Assembly (NCBI RefSeq): GCF_000423185.1
Contig: NZ_AUHM01000023.1
Coordinates: 62,001 to 126,000, forward strand
DNA: 64,000 bases
Direction of reading: 5' to 3'
Source: Inquilinus limosus DSM 16000
GTDB taxonomy: Bacteria; Pseudomonadota; Alphaproteobacteria; DSM-16000; Inquilinaceae
Part shown: positions 23,091 through 31,733 of the stretch, piece after piece
Numbering within the stretch: position 1 is the first letter of the stretch
Layout of the letters: every line of letters starts with the position of its first letter
Notes under the pieces: generated by a model
What the model was told of the DNA's origin: nothing
Seen by the model: the letters and a program-made list of their open reading frames with translations, nothing else
Database searches by the model: none
Translations under genes and position numbers: made by a program

Positions 23091-23128
23091 CCCCTGCGAC
23101 GGTTCTTTCGGCAAGGGAGTGCGTCGCG

Positions 23129-25381
23129 ATGGCGATGATCGCAGCGACTGAGGGGCAGGGCGGCCGGATCCTGCGGTACCGGGTCGACGGCATGGACTGC
23201 CCGAGCTGCGTCGGCAAGCTGGAGACGGCTCTCGGCCGGATCGAGGGCGTCAGCGGCGTCGAGGTCAATTTCGCCGCCGGCACGCTGGCCTTCGGCGCGG
23301 CGGGCGCCGCGGCCGACGGCAGCGCGGTGGAGCAGAAGATCCGCGCCCTCGGCTTCACCCCGACCGCGATCGCCGACACGGCGGCCAAGGCGCCGGCCCC
23401 GGCCGAGGCCGCGCCGTGGTGGCGCGAGCGCAAGGCGCAGCTGGTCGGCTTCACCGGCCTCCTGCTGGCCGCCGCCTTCGTCGCGGCGCAGATCGTGCCG
23501 GCCGAGGCCGAATGGGCCTATGTCGCCGCGGCGCTGCTCGGGCTGGTGCCGGTCGCCCGCCGGGCCCTGGCCCTGATCCGCTCGGGCTCGCCCTTCAGCA
23601 TCGAGACGCTGATGGCCGTCGCCGCGGTCGGCGCCATCGCCATCGGCGCGGCGTCCGAGGCGGCGGTGGTGGTGTTCCTGTTCGCCGTCGGCGAGCTGCT
23701 GGAGACCGTCGCCGCCGGCCGCGCCCGCCAGGGCATCAAGGCGCTGGTCGCGCTGGTGCCGCGCACGGCGCAGCGCGAGGCGAACGGCGTCCTGGCGACC
23801 GTCCCGGTCGACGACCTCGCGGTCGGCGACATCGTGCTGGTCCGCCCCGGCGACCGGGTGCCGGCCGACGGCGAGATCGTCGACGGCGCGTCGGAGCTGG
23901 ACGAGGCGCCGATCACCGGCGAATCCGTGCCGGTGGCCAAGGCGGCGGGCGACGCGGTCTATGCCGGCAGCATCAATGCCGGCGGCGTCTTGCGCGTCCA
24001 GGTGTCGCGGACGGCGGCCGACAACACCATCGCCCGGATCATCCACATGGTCGAGGCGGCGCAGGCCAGCAAGGCGCCGACGGCGCGCTTCATCGACCGG
24101 TTCAGCGCCTGGTACACCCCGGCCGCCATGGCCGTCGCCGCGCTGGTGATCGCGGGGCCGCCGTTGCTGTTCGGCGGCGACTGGTCGGTCTGGGCCTATC
24201 GCGGCCTGTCGCTGCTGCTGATCGCCTGCCCCTGCGCCCTGGTGCTGTCCACCCCGGCGGCGATCGCCTCCGGCATCGCCGCCGGCACCCGGCGCGGCCT
24301 GCTGCTGAAGGGCGGCGCGGCGCTGGAGGCGTTGGGCAAGGTCAAGGCCGTGGCCTTCGACAAGACCGGCACGCTGACCCTGGGCCGGCCGCAGGTGACC
24401 GACATCGTGGCGCTGGAGGGCACGGAGGCCGCGGTGCTGGCCGAGGCCGCCGCGGTCGAGAGCGGCTCCAGCCATCCGCTGGCCCGCGCCATCCTGGAGG
24501 AAGCGGCCGCCCGCGAGGTCGCGGTGCCGGCCGTCGCCGACGCTTCGGCCCTTCCCGGCAAGGCGGTGCTGGGCCGGGTCGGCGGCGCCCTGCTGGCGGT
24601 CGGGTCGCCGCGCTACGCCGCCGAACGCGGCACGCTTCCGGCCGCGCTGGCCGACCGGGTCGCGGCGCTGGAGGGGCGGGGCAAGACCGTGGTCGTGCTG
24701 CTGGGCGAATCCGGGCCGCGCGGGCTGATCGGGCTGCGCGACGAGCCGCGTGATGACGCGGCCGCCGCGGTGGCGGCCCTGCGCCGGGCCGGGGTGCGCC
24801 CGGTGATGCTGACCGGCGACAACCGCCGCACCGCCGAGGCGGTCGCCGGCACGCTCGGCATCGCGGTCGAGGCCGAGCTGCTGCCGGACGACAAGCTGGC
24901 GGCGATCGGCTGGCTGAAGGCCGAGGGGCCGGTGGCGATGGTCGGCGACGGCATCAACGACGCGCCGGCGCTGGCCGCCGCCTCGGTCGGCGTCGCCATG
25001 GGCGGCGGCACCGACGTGGCGCTGGAGACGGCGGATGCCGCGCTGATGCACAACCGCGTCACCGGCGTGGCCGAGCTGATCGGCCTGTCGCGCGCCACCC
25101 TGGCGAACATCCGCCAGAACATCGCCGTCGCCCTCGGCCTCAAGGCGCTGTTCCTCGCCACCACGCTGTTCGGCGCCACCTCGCTGTGGATGGCGATCCT
25201 GGCCGACACCGGCGCGACCGTGCTGGTGACGCTCAACGCGCTCAGGCTGCTGCGCCTGCCGGCGCCGGCGCGGGGTCAGGCGGCCGCCCATGGCAAGGGC
25301 GACGATCACGCCGCGGCGGGAGACGACCATTGCTGCGCCCATGGCGCCTGCCGATCCGGCTCCAAGCCAATCGAGGCGTGA
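23129..25381 (+). CDS. heavy-metal P1B-type ATPase (Zn/Cd/Pb exporter, ZntA/CadA-like)
   Basis: A pump of 750 residues. It has an N-terminal HMA domain with GMDCPSC (Cys24, Cys27), eight expected membrane helices, the actuator TGES in APITGESVPVAK, and the metal-binding CPC motif in TM6 (Cys367-Pro-Cys369, IACPCALVLSTP). The phosphorylation site is Asp411 in FDKTGTLTLG, followed by the HP motif (SGSSHPLARAI) and GDGINDAPALAAA. The C-terminal tail is rich in His and Cys (DDHAAAGDDHCCAHGACR), a likely extra metal site. CPC with this context indicates efflux of Zn2+, Cd2+ or Pb2+ from the cytoplasm. ATG 23129 follows AAGGGAG, and a MerR-type promoter lies just upstream. Confidence 0.95.
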   Translation: MAMIAATEGQGGRILRYRVDGMDCPSCVGKLETALGRIEGVSGVEVNFAAGTLAFGAAGAAADGSAVEQKIRALGFTPTAIADTAAKAPAPAEAAPWWRERKAQLVGFTGLLLAAAFVAAQIVPAEAEWAYVAAALLGLVPVARRALALIRSGSPFSIETLMAVAAVGAIAIGAASEAAVVVFLFAVGELLETVAAGRARQGIKALVALVPRTAQREANGVLATVPVDDLAVGDIVLVRPGDRVPADGEIVDGASELDEAPITGESVPVAKAAGDAVYAGSINAGGVLRVQVSRTAADNTIARIIHMVEAAQASKAPTARFIDRFSAWYTPAAMAVAALVIAGPPLLFGGDWSVWAYRGLSLLLIACPCALVLSTPAAIASGIAAGTRRGLLLKGGAALEALGKVKAVAFDKTGTLTLGRPQVTDIVALEGTEAAVLAEAAAVESGSSHPLARAILEEAAAREVAVPAVADASALPGKAVLGRVGGALLAVGSPRYAAERGTLPAALADRVAALEGRGKTVVVLLGESGPRGLIGLRDEPRDDAAAAVAALRRAGVRPVMLTGDNRRTAEAVAGTLGIAVEAELLPDDKLAAIGWLKAEGPVAMVGDGINDAPALAAASVGVAMGGGTDVALETADAALMHNRVTGVAELIGLSRATLANIRQNIAVALGLKALFLATTLFGATSLWMAILADTGATVLVTLNALRLLRLPAPARGQAAAHGKGDDHAAAGDDHCCAHGACRSGSKPIEA

Positions 25382-25464
25382 CCGCGAACCCGATGTGTGG
25401 GACCATATCCCCATAGTCGAGCTCATGACCGACAACCGCGGACCACGCAGTCAGGGGGAGTGCC

Positions 25465-25896
25465 ATGGGGCTGATCAATTTCATCAAGGAAGCCGGTGAG
25501 AAGCTGTTCGGCGGGGGCGAGGCCCAGGCCGCGACGCCGGACGACCTCAAGAGGCAGATCCAGGCGCAGGGGCTCGACCCCGCCGGCGTCGACATCAAGG
25601 TCGAGGGCGACAAGGTGACGGTCGGCGGCAACGTCGCCTCGACCGAGGTGGCGGAGAAGATCGCGCTCGCGGTCGGCAACACGCCCGGCATCGCCCAGGT
25701 CGAGAACAACCTCGCCGCCGCCACCCCGGCGCCGGAATCGCGGATGTACACGGTGAAGAAGGGCGACACCCTGTCGGCGATCGCCAAGGCGATGTACGGC
25801 AACGCCAACGACTATCCGAAGATCTTCGAGGCCAACAAGCCGATGCTGAAGCACCCGGACAAGATCTATCCGGGCCAGGTGCTGCGCATCCCGTAA
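25465..25896 (+). CDS. lysM: BON-LysM protein (potassium-binding protein Kbp/YgaU family)
   Basis: A protein of 143 residues: N-terminal MGLINFIKEAGEKLFGGGEA, a BON domain (~25-88, VDIKVEGDKVTVGGNVAS), and a C-terminal LysM domain (~95-143, YTVKKGDTLSAIAKAMYGNA ... KIYPGQVLRIP). The size and domain order are exactly those of E. coli Kbp (YgaU), a cytoplasmic K+ sensor despite its LysM domain. There is no signal peptide, in agreement. ATG 25465 is preceded by AGGGGGAG. It stands alone between the metal ATPase and the sulfatase-like gene. Confidence 0.93.
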   Translation: MGLINFIKEAGEKLFGGGEAQAATPDDLKRQIQAQGLDPAGVDIKVEGDKVTVGGNVASTEVAEKIALAVGNTPGIAQVENNLAAATPAPESRMYTVKKGDTLSAIAKAMYGNANDYPKIFEANKPMLKHPDKIYPGQVLRIP

Positions 25897-26013
25897 CCGT
25901 CCCGGACGACATCGAAGGGCCCTGCGTGCCGCGCGCAGGGCCTTCGCTTTCCCGTGTCGCGCCGTCGCCCGTTGCGCTATCAGCAGGGCGGGGCACGCGG
26001 GAGAGTTCGAGGC

Positions 26014-27549
26014 TTGGCCAACGTCCTGTTCATCACCGCCGACCAGTGGCGCGGCGACACGCTGTCGGCGGTCGGCCACCCCTGCATCCGTACCCCGGCG
26101 CTGGACGCACTGGCGGAAGAGGGCACGCTGTTCCGCCGGCATTACACCGTGGCCTCGCCCTGCGGCCCGTCCCGGGCCTCGCTGCTGACCGGCCTCTATC
26201 CCCACACCCATCGCAGCATCCGGAACGGCACGCCGCTCGATGCGCGCCACACCAATTTGGCGCTGGAGGTGCGGCGCGGCGGCTGGGAGCCGCTGCTGTT
26301 CGGCTACACCGACACCTCGCTGGACCCGCGCGGCCGGCCGCCGGGCGACCCGGCGCGCGACACCTATGAAAGCGTGGCTCCGGGCTTCACCCCAGTGATC
26401 GCCCTGTCCGAGTCCAGCCGGGCCTGGATCGCCGACCTCGTGGCCAAGGGCTACGACGTGCCGGCGCCGGAGGCGGGTCGGGACCCGCTCTACGATTCCG
26501 ACCCCGCGGCCGAAACGGCGCCCGGCGGGCTGGGGCCGACCCGGATCCGGGCCGAGGACAGCGAGACTGCCTTCCTGACCGACCAGGTGCTGCGTCATCT
26601 GGCGGTGCTGCGCGGCCGACCCTGGTTCGTGCACCTGACCTATATCTGCCCGCACCCGCCCTTCGCCGCCCCGGCGCCCTGGCACCTGGCCTACGACGCC
26701 GCCGCCGTGCCCCCACCGCTGCGCGGCCCCTCCGCCGCCGCCGAAGGGGCGCAGCATCCGCTGCTGGCCGGGCTGCATAGGGCGGTCCGGCTCGACACGT
26801 TCCTGAACCATGCCGAGGGGCCGGCCGCGGACCTTGATGCCGCCGGCGTGGCCGCGGTCCGCGCCGCCTATTACGGCCTGGCGTCCGAGGTCGACCACCA
26901 TCTCGGCCGGGTGTTCGACTTCCTGAAGGGCAGCGGCCAGTGGGACGACACGCTGATCGTCTTCACCTCCGATCATGGCGAGCAACTGGGTGACCATTAC
27001 CTGTTCGGCAAGATCGGCTATTTCGACCAGTCGGCCCATATCCCGCTGATCATCCGCGACCCGCGCCCGGCGGCGGAGGGTGGCCGCGGCCGGCAGGTCG
27101 ACGACTTCACCGAATCGGTCGACATCCTGCCGACCATCCTCGACTGGCTCGGCCTCGCCGCGCCGCGGCAGTGCGACGGACGCTCGCTGCTGCCCTTCTG
27201 CCATGGCGAGCGGCCGGCGGACTGGCGCGACGCGGCCCACTGGTTCTTCGATGTCGGCGATGCGCGGGGCCCGGTCGGCGACGGGCCGGTGCGGCTGCGC
27301 CCCGACGAATGCGGCGTCCAGGTGATCCGCGATGCCCGCCGGAAATACGTGCACTGCGCCGCCCTGCCGCCGCTGTTCTTCGACCTGGAGCGCGACCCCG
27401 GCGAATTCGAGGACCGCAGCCGCGACCCGGCCTGCGCCGGGGAGATGCTGGCCTACGCCCAGAAGCTGCTGTCTTGGCGCATGCGGCACGAGGACCGCAC
27501 GCTCAGCCACATCACGCTGAAGGACGGCTATTTCGAGGGGGAGGCGTGA
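26014..27549 (+). CDS. phosphonate monoester hydrolase / sulfatase family enzyme
   Basis: About 511 residues from TTG 26014 (GGGAGAG upstream). Metal-binding start NVLFITADQWRGD, and the formylglycine motif C-G-P-S-R at Cys50 (SPCGPSRASLLTGLYPHTH). Later metal residues are in TSDHGEQLGDH, and the C-terminal block is ALPPLFFDLERDPGEF. The whole layout follows rhizobial phosphonate monoester hydrolases, promiscuous alkaline-phosphatase-superfamily enzymes that cleave phosphonate and phosphate diesters and sulfate esters. Activity needs conversion of Cys50 to formylglycine by an enzyme not seen here. No signal peptide, so cytoplasmic. Its stop overlaps the ATG of the HAD gene (TGATG), so the two are coupled. 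Confidence 0.9.
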   Translation: MANVLFITADQWRGDTLSAVGHPCIRTPALDALAEEGTLFRRHYTVASPCGPSRASLLTGLYPHTHRSIRNGTPLDARHTNLALEVRRGGWEPLLFGYTDTSLDPRGRPPGDPARDTYESVAPGFTPVIALSESSRAWIADLVAKGYDVPAPEAGRDPLYDSDPAAETAPGGLGPTRIRAEDSETAFLTDQVLRHLAVLRGRPWFVHLTYICPHPPFAAPAPWHLAYDAAAVPPPLRGPSAAAEGAQHPLLAGLHRAVRLDTFLNHAEGPAADLDAAGVAAVRAAYYGLASEVDHHLGRVFDFLKGSGQWDDTLIVFTSDHGEQLGDHYLFGKIGYFDQSAHIPLIIRDPRPAAEGGRGRQVDDFTESVDILPTILDWLGLAAPRQCDGRSLLPFCHGERPADWRDAAHWFFDVGDARGPVGDGPVRLRPDECGVQVIRDARRKYVHCAALPPLFFDLERDPGEFEDRSRDPACAGEMLAYAQKLLSWRMRHEDRTLSHITLKDGYFEGEA

Positions 27550-28274
27550 TGGGAGCGGGCGGCATCCGCGGCATCCTGTTCGACAAGGACGGGACGCTGA
27601 TCGACTTCAACTCGACCTGGATCCCGCTGAACCGCGAGGCGGCGCTGTTCGCCGCGGCCGGGGACCCGGAGCTGGCGCGGCGCCTGCTCGAGGTCGCCGG
27701 CGCCGATCCCGACAGCGGCATCGTCCGCGCCGACAGCCTGTTCGCCTCCGGGGCGACGCCGGAGATCGCGGCCGCCTGGATCGCCGCCGGCAGCCCCTAC
27801 GACCTCGCCCTGCTGGTGCCGGAGATCGACCGCGTCTTCCGGAGCGCCACCACGGCAGCGGTGATCCGGCCGACCGTCGCCGACCCGGCCGGGCTGTTCC
27901 GCCGGCTGCGCGATCGCGGGCTGAAGCTGGGCGTCGCCTCCAGCGACGGCGAGGTCGCGATCCGCGCCACGCTCGCGATGTTCGGCCTGCTCGACCTGGT
28001 CGATTTCGTCGCCGGCTACGACAGCGGCCACGGCCACAAGCCGAATCCCGGGATGGTCTATGGCTTCTGCGACGCCACCGGCCTGCCGCCCGGCGCCGTC
28101 CTCATGGTCGGCGACAACAGGCACGACATGGTGATGGGGCGCGCCGCGGGGGCGGGGCTGTGCGTCGGGGTGCTCAGCGGCACCGGCACCATGCAAACGC
28201 TGGCCGGGCTCGCCGATCTCTGCCTGCCGGACATCGGCGGGCTGGAGGCGCTGTTCGACTGCCAAACGGCCTGA
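27549..28274 (+). CDS. HAD family hydrolase (phosphoglycolate-phosphatase-like)
   Basis: A protein of 241 residues with all four HAD motifs: I, LFDKDGTLIDF (nucleophile Asp and acid Asp; residues ~10-20); II, GVASSDG; III, the Lys in GHGHKPNPGM; and IV, VGDNRHDMVMG. The cap between motifs I and II is helical (C1 type), as in phosphoglycolate phosphatases and similar enzymes. Its start codon shares a base with the stop of the monoester hydrolase. It could therefore remove phosphate from the product released by that enzyme. The substrate is unknown. Confidence 0.9.
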   Translation: MGAGGIRGILFDKDGTLIDFNSTWIPLNREAALFAAAGDPELARRLLEVAGADPDSGIVRADSLFASGATPEIAAAWIAAGSPYDLALLVPEIDRVFRSATTAAVIRPTVADPAGLFRRLRDRGLKLGVASSDGEVAIRATLAMFGLLDLVDFVAGYDSGHGHKPNPGMVYGFCDATGLPPGAVLMVGDNRHDMVMGRAAGAGLCVGVLSGTGTMQTLAGLADLCLPDIGGLEALFDCQTA

Positions 28275-28340
28275 TGGCACCGGCTGCCTTTTAGATTAAA
28301 GTCCGACAACAAAAACGACCGTTCGTGGTGGAGGCTTCCC

Positions 28341-29189
28341 GTGCCCGGTTTTCCGATCGTGGACAGCCACGTCCATATTTATGACCCGGCCCTGTTGTCG
28401 TATCCGTGGATGGATCAGGTCCCTAGCCTCAAGTCGCGCCACCTGCCGGAGGACTACGACCGGCAGCGCGAGGGGGTGGCGGTCGACCGCTACGTCTTCG
28501 TCGAGGTCGACATCGCCCCCGCACAGCGGGTGGAGGAGGCGCGCTGGGTCGGCGCGCTCGAGGATCCCCGGCTCGGCGCCATCGTCGCCTCCGCCGCGAT
28601 CGAGGACGGCCAGGCGGTGCGGACCGAGCTCGATGCGCTGCACGCCGCCACCCCGAAGCTGCGCGGCATCCGCCGGCTGATCCAGGGCGAGGCCGTCGAT
28701 TTCTGCATCCGGCCCGGCTTCGTCGAAGGCGTGCGGCTGCTGGCGGAATACGACCTGTCCTTCGACCTCTGCATCTATCATCCGCAGTTCGACAGCGCGC
28801 TCGAGCTGGTGCGCCGCTGCCCGGAGATCCGCTTCGTCCTGGACCATATCGGCAAGCCCGGGATCCGGGACGGGATCGACCGCCCCTGGCGCGACCAGAT
28901 GCGGGCCCTGGCGGCGCTGCCGAATGTCTGGTGCAAGCTGTCGGGCGTGGTCACCGAAGCCGATCACGAGGGCTGGACCCGGGCGCAGATCGAGCCCTAC
29001 ATACGTCATACGATTGACTGCTTCGGTTTCGACCGCACCATGTTCGGCAGCGACTGGCCCGTCTGCGAGCAGGCTTCCAGCTATCGCCGCTGGGTCGGGA
29101 CGCTGGACGCCGTCCTTGCCGACGCGTCGGCGGCGGAGCTGCGGCAGCTCTATCGCGACACCGCCATCGCCTTCTACCGGCTCGGCTGA
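28341..29189 (+). CDS. amidohydrolase-2 / sugar lactonase (COG3618, fuconolactonase-like)
   Basis: A TIM-barrel hydrolase of 282 residues. The metal motif HxH is in IVDSHVHIYDP, and LRGIRRLIQGE, FVLDHIGKPGI and MFGSDWPVC with the final metal Asp are typical of L-fuconolactone/L-rhamnonolactone hydrolases and related PLP-pathway lactonases. The start is GTG 28341 with GGAGG upstream. The next gene, 32 bases downstream, is an aldose-dehydrogenase-type aldo-keto reductase. This makes an oxidative sugar route (aldose to lactone to aldonate) the best reading. The actual sugar is not known. Confidence 0.87.
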   Translation: MPGFPIVDSHVHIYDPALLSYPWMDQVPSLKSRHLPEDYDRQREGVAVDRYVFVEVDIAPAQRVEEARWVGALEDPRLGAIVASAAIEDGQAVRTELDALHAATPKLRGIRRLIQGEAVDFCIRPGFVEGVRLLAEYDLSFDLCIYHPQFDSALELVRRCPEIRFVLDHIGKPGIRDGIDRPWRDQMRALAALPNVWCKLSGVVTEADHEGWTRAQIEPYIRHTIDCFGFDRTMFGSDWPVCEQASSYRRWVGTLDAVLADASAAELRQLYRDTAIAFYRLG

Positions 29190-29221
29190 GCCCAATGATC
29201 TGAGACTGAGAGGACCCGCCC

Positions 29222-30247
29222 ATGGACCCGATCGCCACGCGCCCGCTGGGCAAGAGCGGCGTTCCCGTCACCCAGCTCGGCTTCGGCGGGGCGCCGCTGG
29301 GCGACCTCTACCAGAAGCTGCCCGACGCCCAGGCGATCCAGACCATGGCGCGGGCGCTCGACCTCGGCGTCACCCTGGTCGACACCTCGCCGCTCTACGG
29401 CTACGGCCTGTCCGAGCACCGCTTCGGCCAGGCGCTGCGGCCGCGGCCGCGCGACAGCTATGTGCTGTCGACCAAGGTCGGCCGCTATTTCGTGCCGCCG
29501 CGGCGGGGCGAGGCGTTCGACCGCGGCACCTGGGCCGGCGGGCTCGAGTTCAAGCCGGTGTTCGACTACAGCTACGACGGCGCGATGCACTCCTTCGAGC
29601 AGAGCCTGCTGCGCCTCGGCATCTCCTCGGTCGACATCCTCCTGATCCACGACGTCGACATCTGGACCCACGGCTCGCGCGAGGCCTATGAGCAGCGGCT
29701 GCAGGAGGCGCTGGCCGGCGCCTACAAGGCGCTGTTCAAGCTGCGCGAGGAAGGCGTGGTCAAGGCGATCGGCGTCGGCGTCAACGAGGTCGAGGCCTGC
29801 ATGCGCTTCGCCGAGGGCGGCGATTTCGACTGCTTCCTCCTGGCCGGGCGCTACACCCTCCTGGAGCAGACCGCGCTCGACGACTTCCTGCCGCTGTGCC
29901 AGCGCCGCAACATCGGCATCATGCTGGGGGGGCCGTACAATTCCGGCATTCTCGCCACCGGCGCCGTGCCGGGCGCCCGCTACAACTATCAGCCGGCGCC
30001 GCCGGAAATCCTGGAGCGGGTGGGCCGGATCGAGGCGGTGTGCCGGCGCCACGGCGTGGCCCTGCCGGCGGCGGCGATCCAGTTCCCGCTGGCCCATCCG
30101 GTGGTGGCCTCGATGATCCCGGGCGCGGTGAAGCCGGAGGAGGTGGAGCGCAACCACGCCCTGATCGCGACGCCGATCCCGGCCGATTTCTGGGCCGAGC
30201 TGAAGCGCGAAGGCCTGGTGCGCGAGGACGCGCCGGTTCCGGGCTGA
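29222..30247 (+). CDS. aldo/keto reductase (D-threo-aldose / L-fucose dehydrogenase-like)
   Basis: A protein of 341 residues with the AKR catalytic tetrad visible: Asp and Tyr in VDTSPLYGYGLSEHRFG, Lys in VLSTKVGRYF, and His in ILLIHDVD. The N-terminus (PLGKSGVPVTQLGFGGAPLG) and GGPYNSGIL are typical of the branch that oxidises L-fucose/D-threo-aldoses to lactones with NAD(P), and of pyridoxal 4-dehydrogenases. It directly follows the lactonase gene, which would hydrolyse its product. ATG 29222 follows GAGAGGACCC. Confidence 0.9.
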   Translation: MDPIATRPLGKSGVPVTQLGFGGAPLGDLYQKLPDAQAIQTMARALDLGVTLVDTSPLYGYGLSEHRFGQALRPRPRDSYVLSTKVGRYFVPPRRGEAFDRGTWAGGLEFKPVFDYSYDGAMHSFEQSLLRLGISSVDILLIHDVDIWTHGSREAYEQRLQEALAGAYKALFKLREEGVVKAIGVGVNEVEACMRFAEGGDFDCFLLAGRYTLLEQTALDDFLPLCQRRNIGIMLGGPYNSGILATGAVPGARYNYQPAPPEILERVGRIEAVCRRHGVALPAAAIQFPLAHPVVASMIPGAVKPEEVERNHALIATPIPADFWAELKREGLVREDAPVPG

Positions 30248-30297
30248 GTTGGGCCGCCGGCCGGCGGCACCATCTTCACCGAGCAAGGGAGGCACGG

Positions 30298-30888
30298 ATG
30301 GCTGAGCGGCGGATCGTTCCCGCGGCGGGCGGCGCCGGGCTGGTCCTCAGGCGCGGAGAGCGGCTGCGGATCATCGACACCGAAGGCGGGCAGACCGGGG
30401 ACCTCCTCGCCTATTCGCTCGACGGCGGCGAGCGGCTGTCGAACGGCCGCAGCTTCGACTATGGCGGCCGGATCTACCTCTCGACCGGGGATGTGCTGTG
30501 GTCCGACCGCAGCAACCCGATGCTGACCATCGTCGAGGACCAGGTCGGCCGGCACGACTTCCTCTATGCGCCCTGCAGCCTCGAGATGTACCGCATCCAG
30601 TACGGGGTGAAGGACCATCACCCGAACTGCCACGACAACCTGCGGGCCGCGCTGCAGAGCCTGGGGATCGATCCGGGTGCCCTGCCGACGGCCTTCAACG
30701 TCTTCATGAATGTCGAGGTCGCGGCCGACGGGACGCTGCTGATCGTGCCGCCCCGGTCCCGCGCCGGCGACGCGATCGTGCTGCGGGCCGAGATGGATCT
30801 CGCCGTGGCCATCTCGTCCTGCCCGGCCGGGACCTGCAACGCCGGCGCCCCGCCGCGCCCGCTCGCCTTCGAGGTGCTCGGCGACTGA
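30298..30888 (+). CDS. DUF1989 / urea-carboxylase-associated family protein
   Basis: A protein of 196 residues with the family blocks LRIIDTEGGQTGDLLAY, SNGRSFDYGGRIYLSTGDVLWSDRSNPM (key residues G-D-x-L-x-S) and HHPNCHDNL with conserved His and Cys, plus AISSCPAGTCN near the end. DUF1989 proteins accompany urea carboxylase and amine-metabolism genes in other bacteria, and their activity is unsettled. ATG 30298 has a strong AAGGGAGG. It is last in the forward run that begins with the monoester hydrolase. The family A repeat follows it. Confidence 0.88.
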   Translation: MAERRIVPAAGGAGLVLRRGERLRIIDTEGGQTGDLLAYSLDGGERLSNGRSFDYGGRIYLSTGDVLWSDRSNPMLTIVEDQVGRHDFLYAPCSLEMYRIQYGVKDHHPNCHDNLRAALQSLGIDPGALPTAFNVFMNVEVAADGTLLIVPPRSRAGDAIVLRAEMDLAVAISSCPAGTCNAGAPPRPLAFEVLGD

Positions 30889-30917
30889 CAGTGGGCCGGG
30901 GGCAGGCTTTAGAAAAC

Positions 30918-30998
30918 CGTCATTGCGAGGAGGCGAAGCCGACGAAGCAATCCAGAGGGTGGTGCCGCCTGGATCGCTTCGCTACGCTCGCGATGACG
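30918..30998. repeat. intergenic palindromic repeat, family A copy 4 (diverged)
   Basis: The left arm is conserved (cgtcattgcgaggaggcgaa), but the right arm has drifted (tggatcgcttcgctacgctc gcgatgacg), weakening pairing. It lies between the convergent DUF1989 and radC genes and has the same orientation as the other three copies. Confidence 0.8.
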
Positions 30999-31018
30999 AT
31001 TTTTGGTTGTGCCCGGCC

Positions 31019-31720
31019 TCAGATCAGCCCCAGGCTCCGGAAGCTGGAATGGCCCTTGCGGCCGACGATGACGTGGTCGTGCAGGGTCACGCCGACCGTC
31101 TCCAGCGCCCGTGCCACCGCCTTGGTCATCTCGATGTCGGCGCGCGACGGGGTCGGGTCGCCGGAGGGGTGGTTGTGGACCAGGATCAACGCGCTGGCGC
31201 CGAGCTCCAGCGCCCGGCGCGCCACCTCGCGCGGATAGATCGGCGCCTGGTCGACCGTGCCCTGGCCCGCGGCGTCGTCGGCCAGCAGCGCGTTCTTGCG
31301 GTCGAGATACAGCAGCCGCACCTGCTCGACCCCGCCGAACTTCATGGCGACGCCGAGATAGTCCAGCAGCGCCTGCCACGACCCGATCACCGGCCGGTCG
31401 ACGACCTGCTCCTTCAGCATCCGCTCGGCCGCGGCCTGCACCACCTTCAGCAGGGCGATGGTGGCATCGCTCAGGCCGCCGCGCTGCGCCAGCTGGGCCG
31501 GGGTCGCGGCCAGCACCGCGCCCAGGCTGCCGAAGGTGGCGATCAGCTGCTTGGCCAGGGGCTTGGTGTCGCGCCGCGGGATCGCCGCGAACAGCAGCAG
31601 CTCCAGGATCTCGTAGTCGGCCAGGGCAGAGGCGCCGGCGGTCAGGAAACGCTGCCGCAGCCGGTCGCGATGGCCGGCATATTGGGGGACCGGTTCCGTC
31701 GCGTCCGGCGGCGCGGTCAC
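31019..31720 (-). CDS. radC: RadC family JAMM-domain protein
   Basis: A protein of 233 residues. Helix-hairpin-helix-like N-terminal region (~20-105, LADYEILELLLFAAIPRRDT) and the MPN+/JAMM C-terminal domain with the zinc motif HNHPSGDPTPSRAD. The name RadC is historical: a DNA-repair role was withdrawn in E. coli, and the biochemical role of the JAMM peptidase-like domain is open. It begins 13 bases after the map stop codon, so map-radC is an operon, a common order in Alphaproteobacteria. Confidence 0.93.
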   Translation of the reverse strand: MTAPPDATEPVPQYAGHRDRLRQRFLTAGASALADYEILELLLFAAIPRRDTKPLAKQLIATFGSLGAVLAATPAQLAQRGGLSDATIALLKVVQAAAERMLKEQVVDRPVIGSWQALLDYLGVAMKFGGVEQVRLLYLDRKNALLADDAAGQGTVDQAPIYPREVARRALELGASALILVHNHPSGDPTPSRADIEMTKAVARALETVGVTLHDHVIVGRKGHSSFRSLGLI

Positions 31721-31733
31721 GACACCGGCCCGA

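Noticed and set aside
25954-26013. GTG/ATG starts further upstream of the monoester hydrolase
   Set aside because: They add a basic 20-residue leader absent from family members; TTG 26014 has a good ribosome site and places the metal-binding motif correctly.
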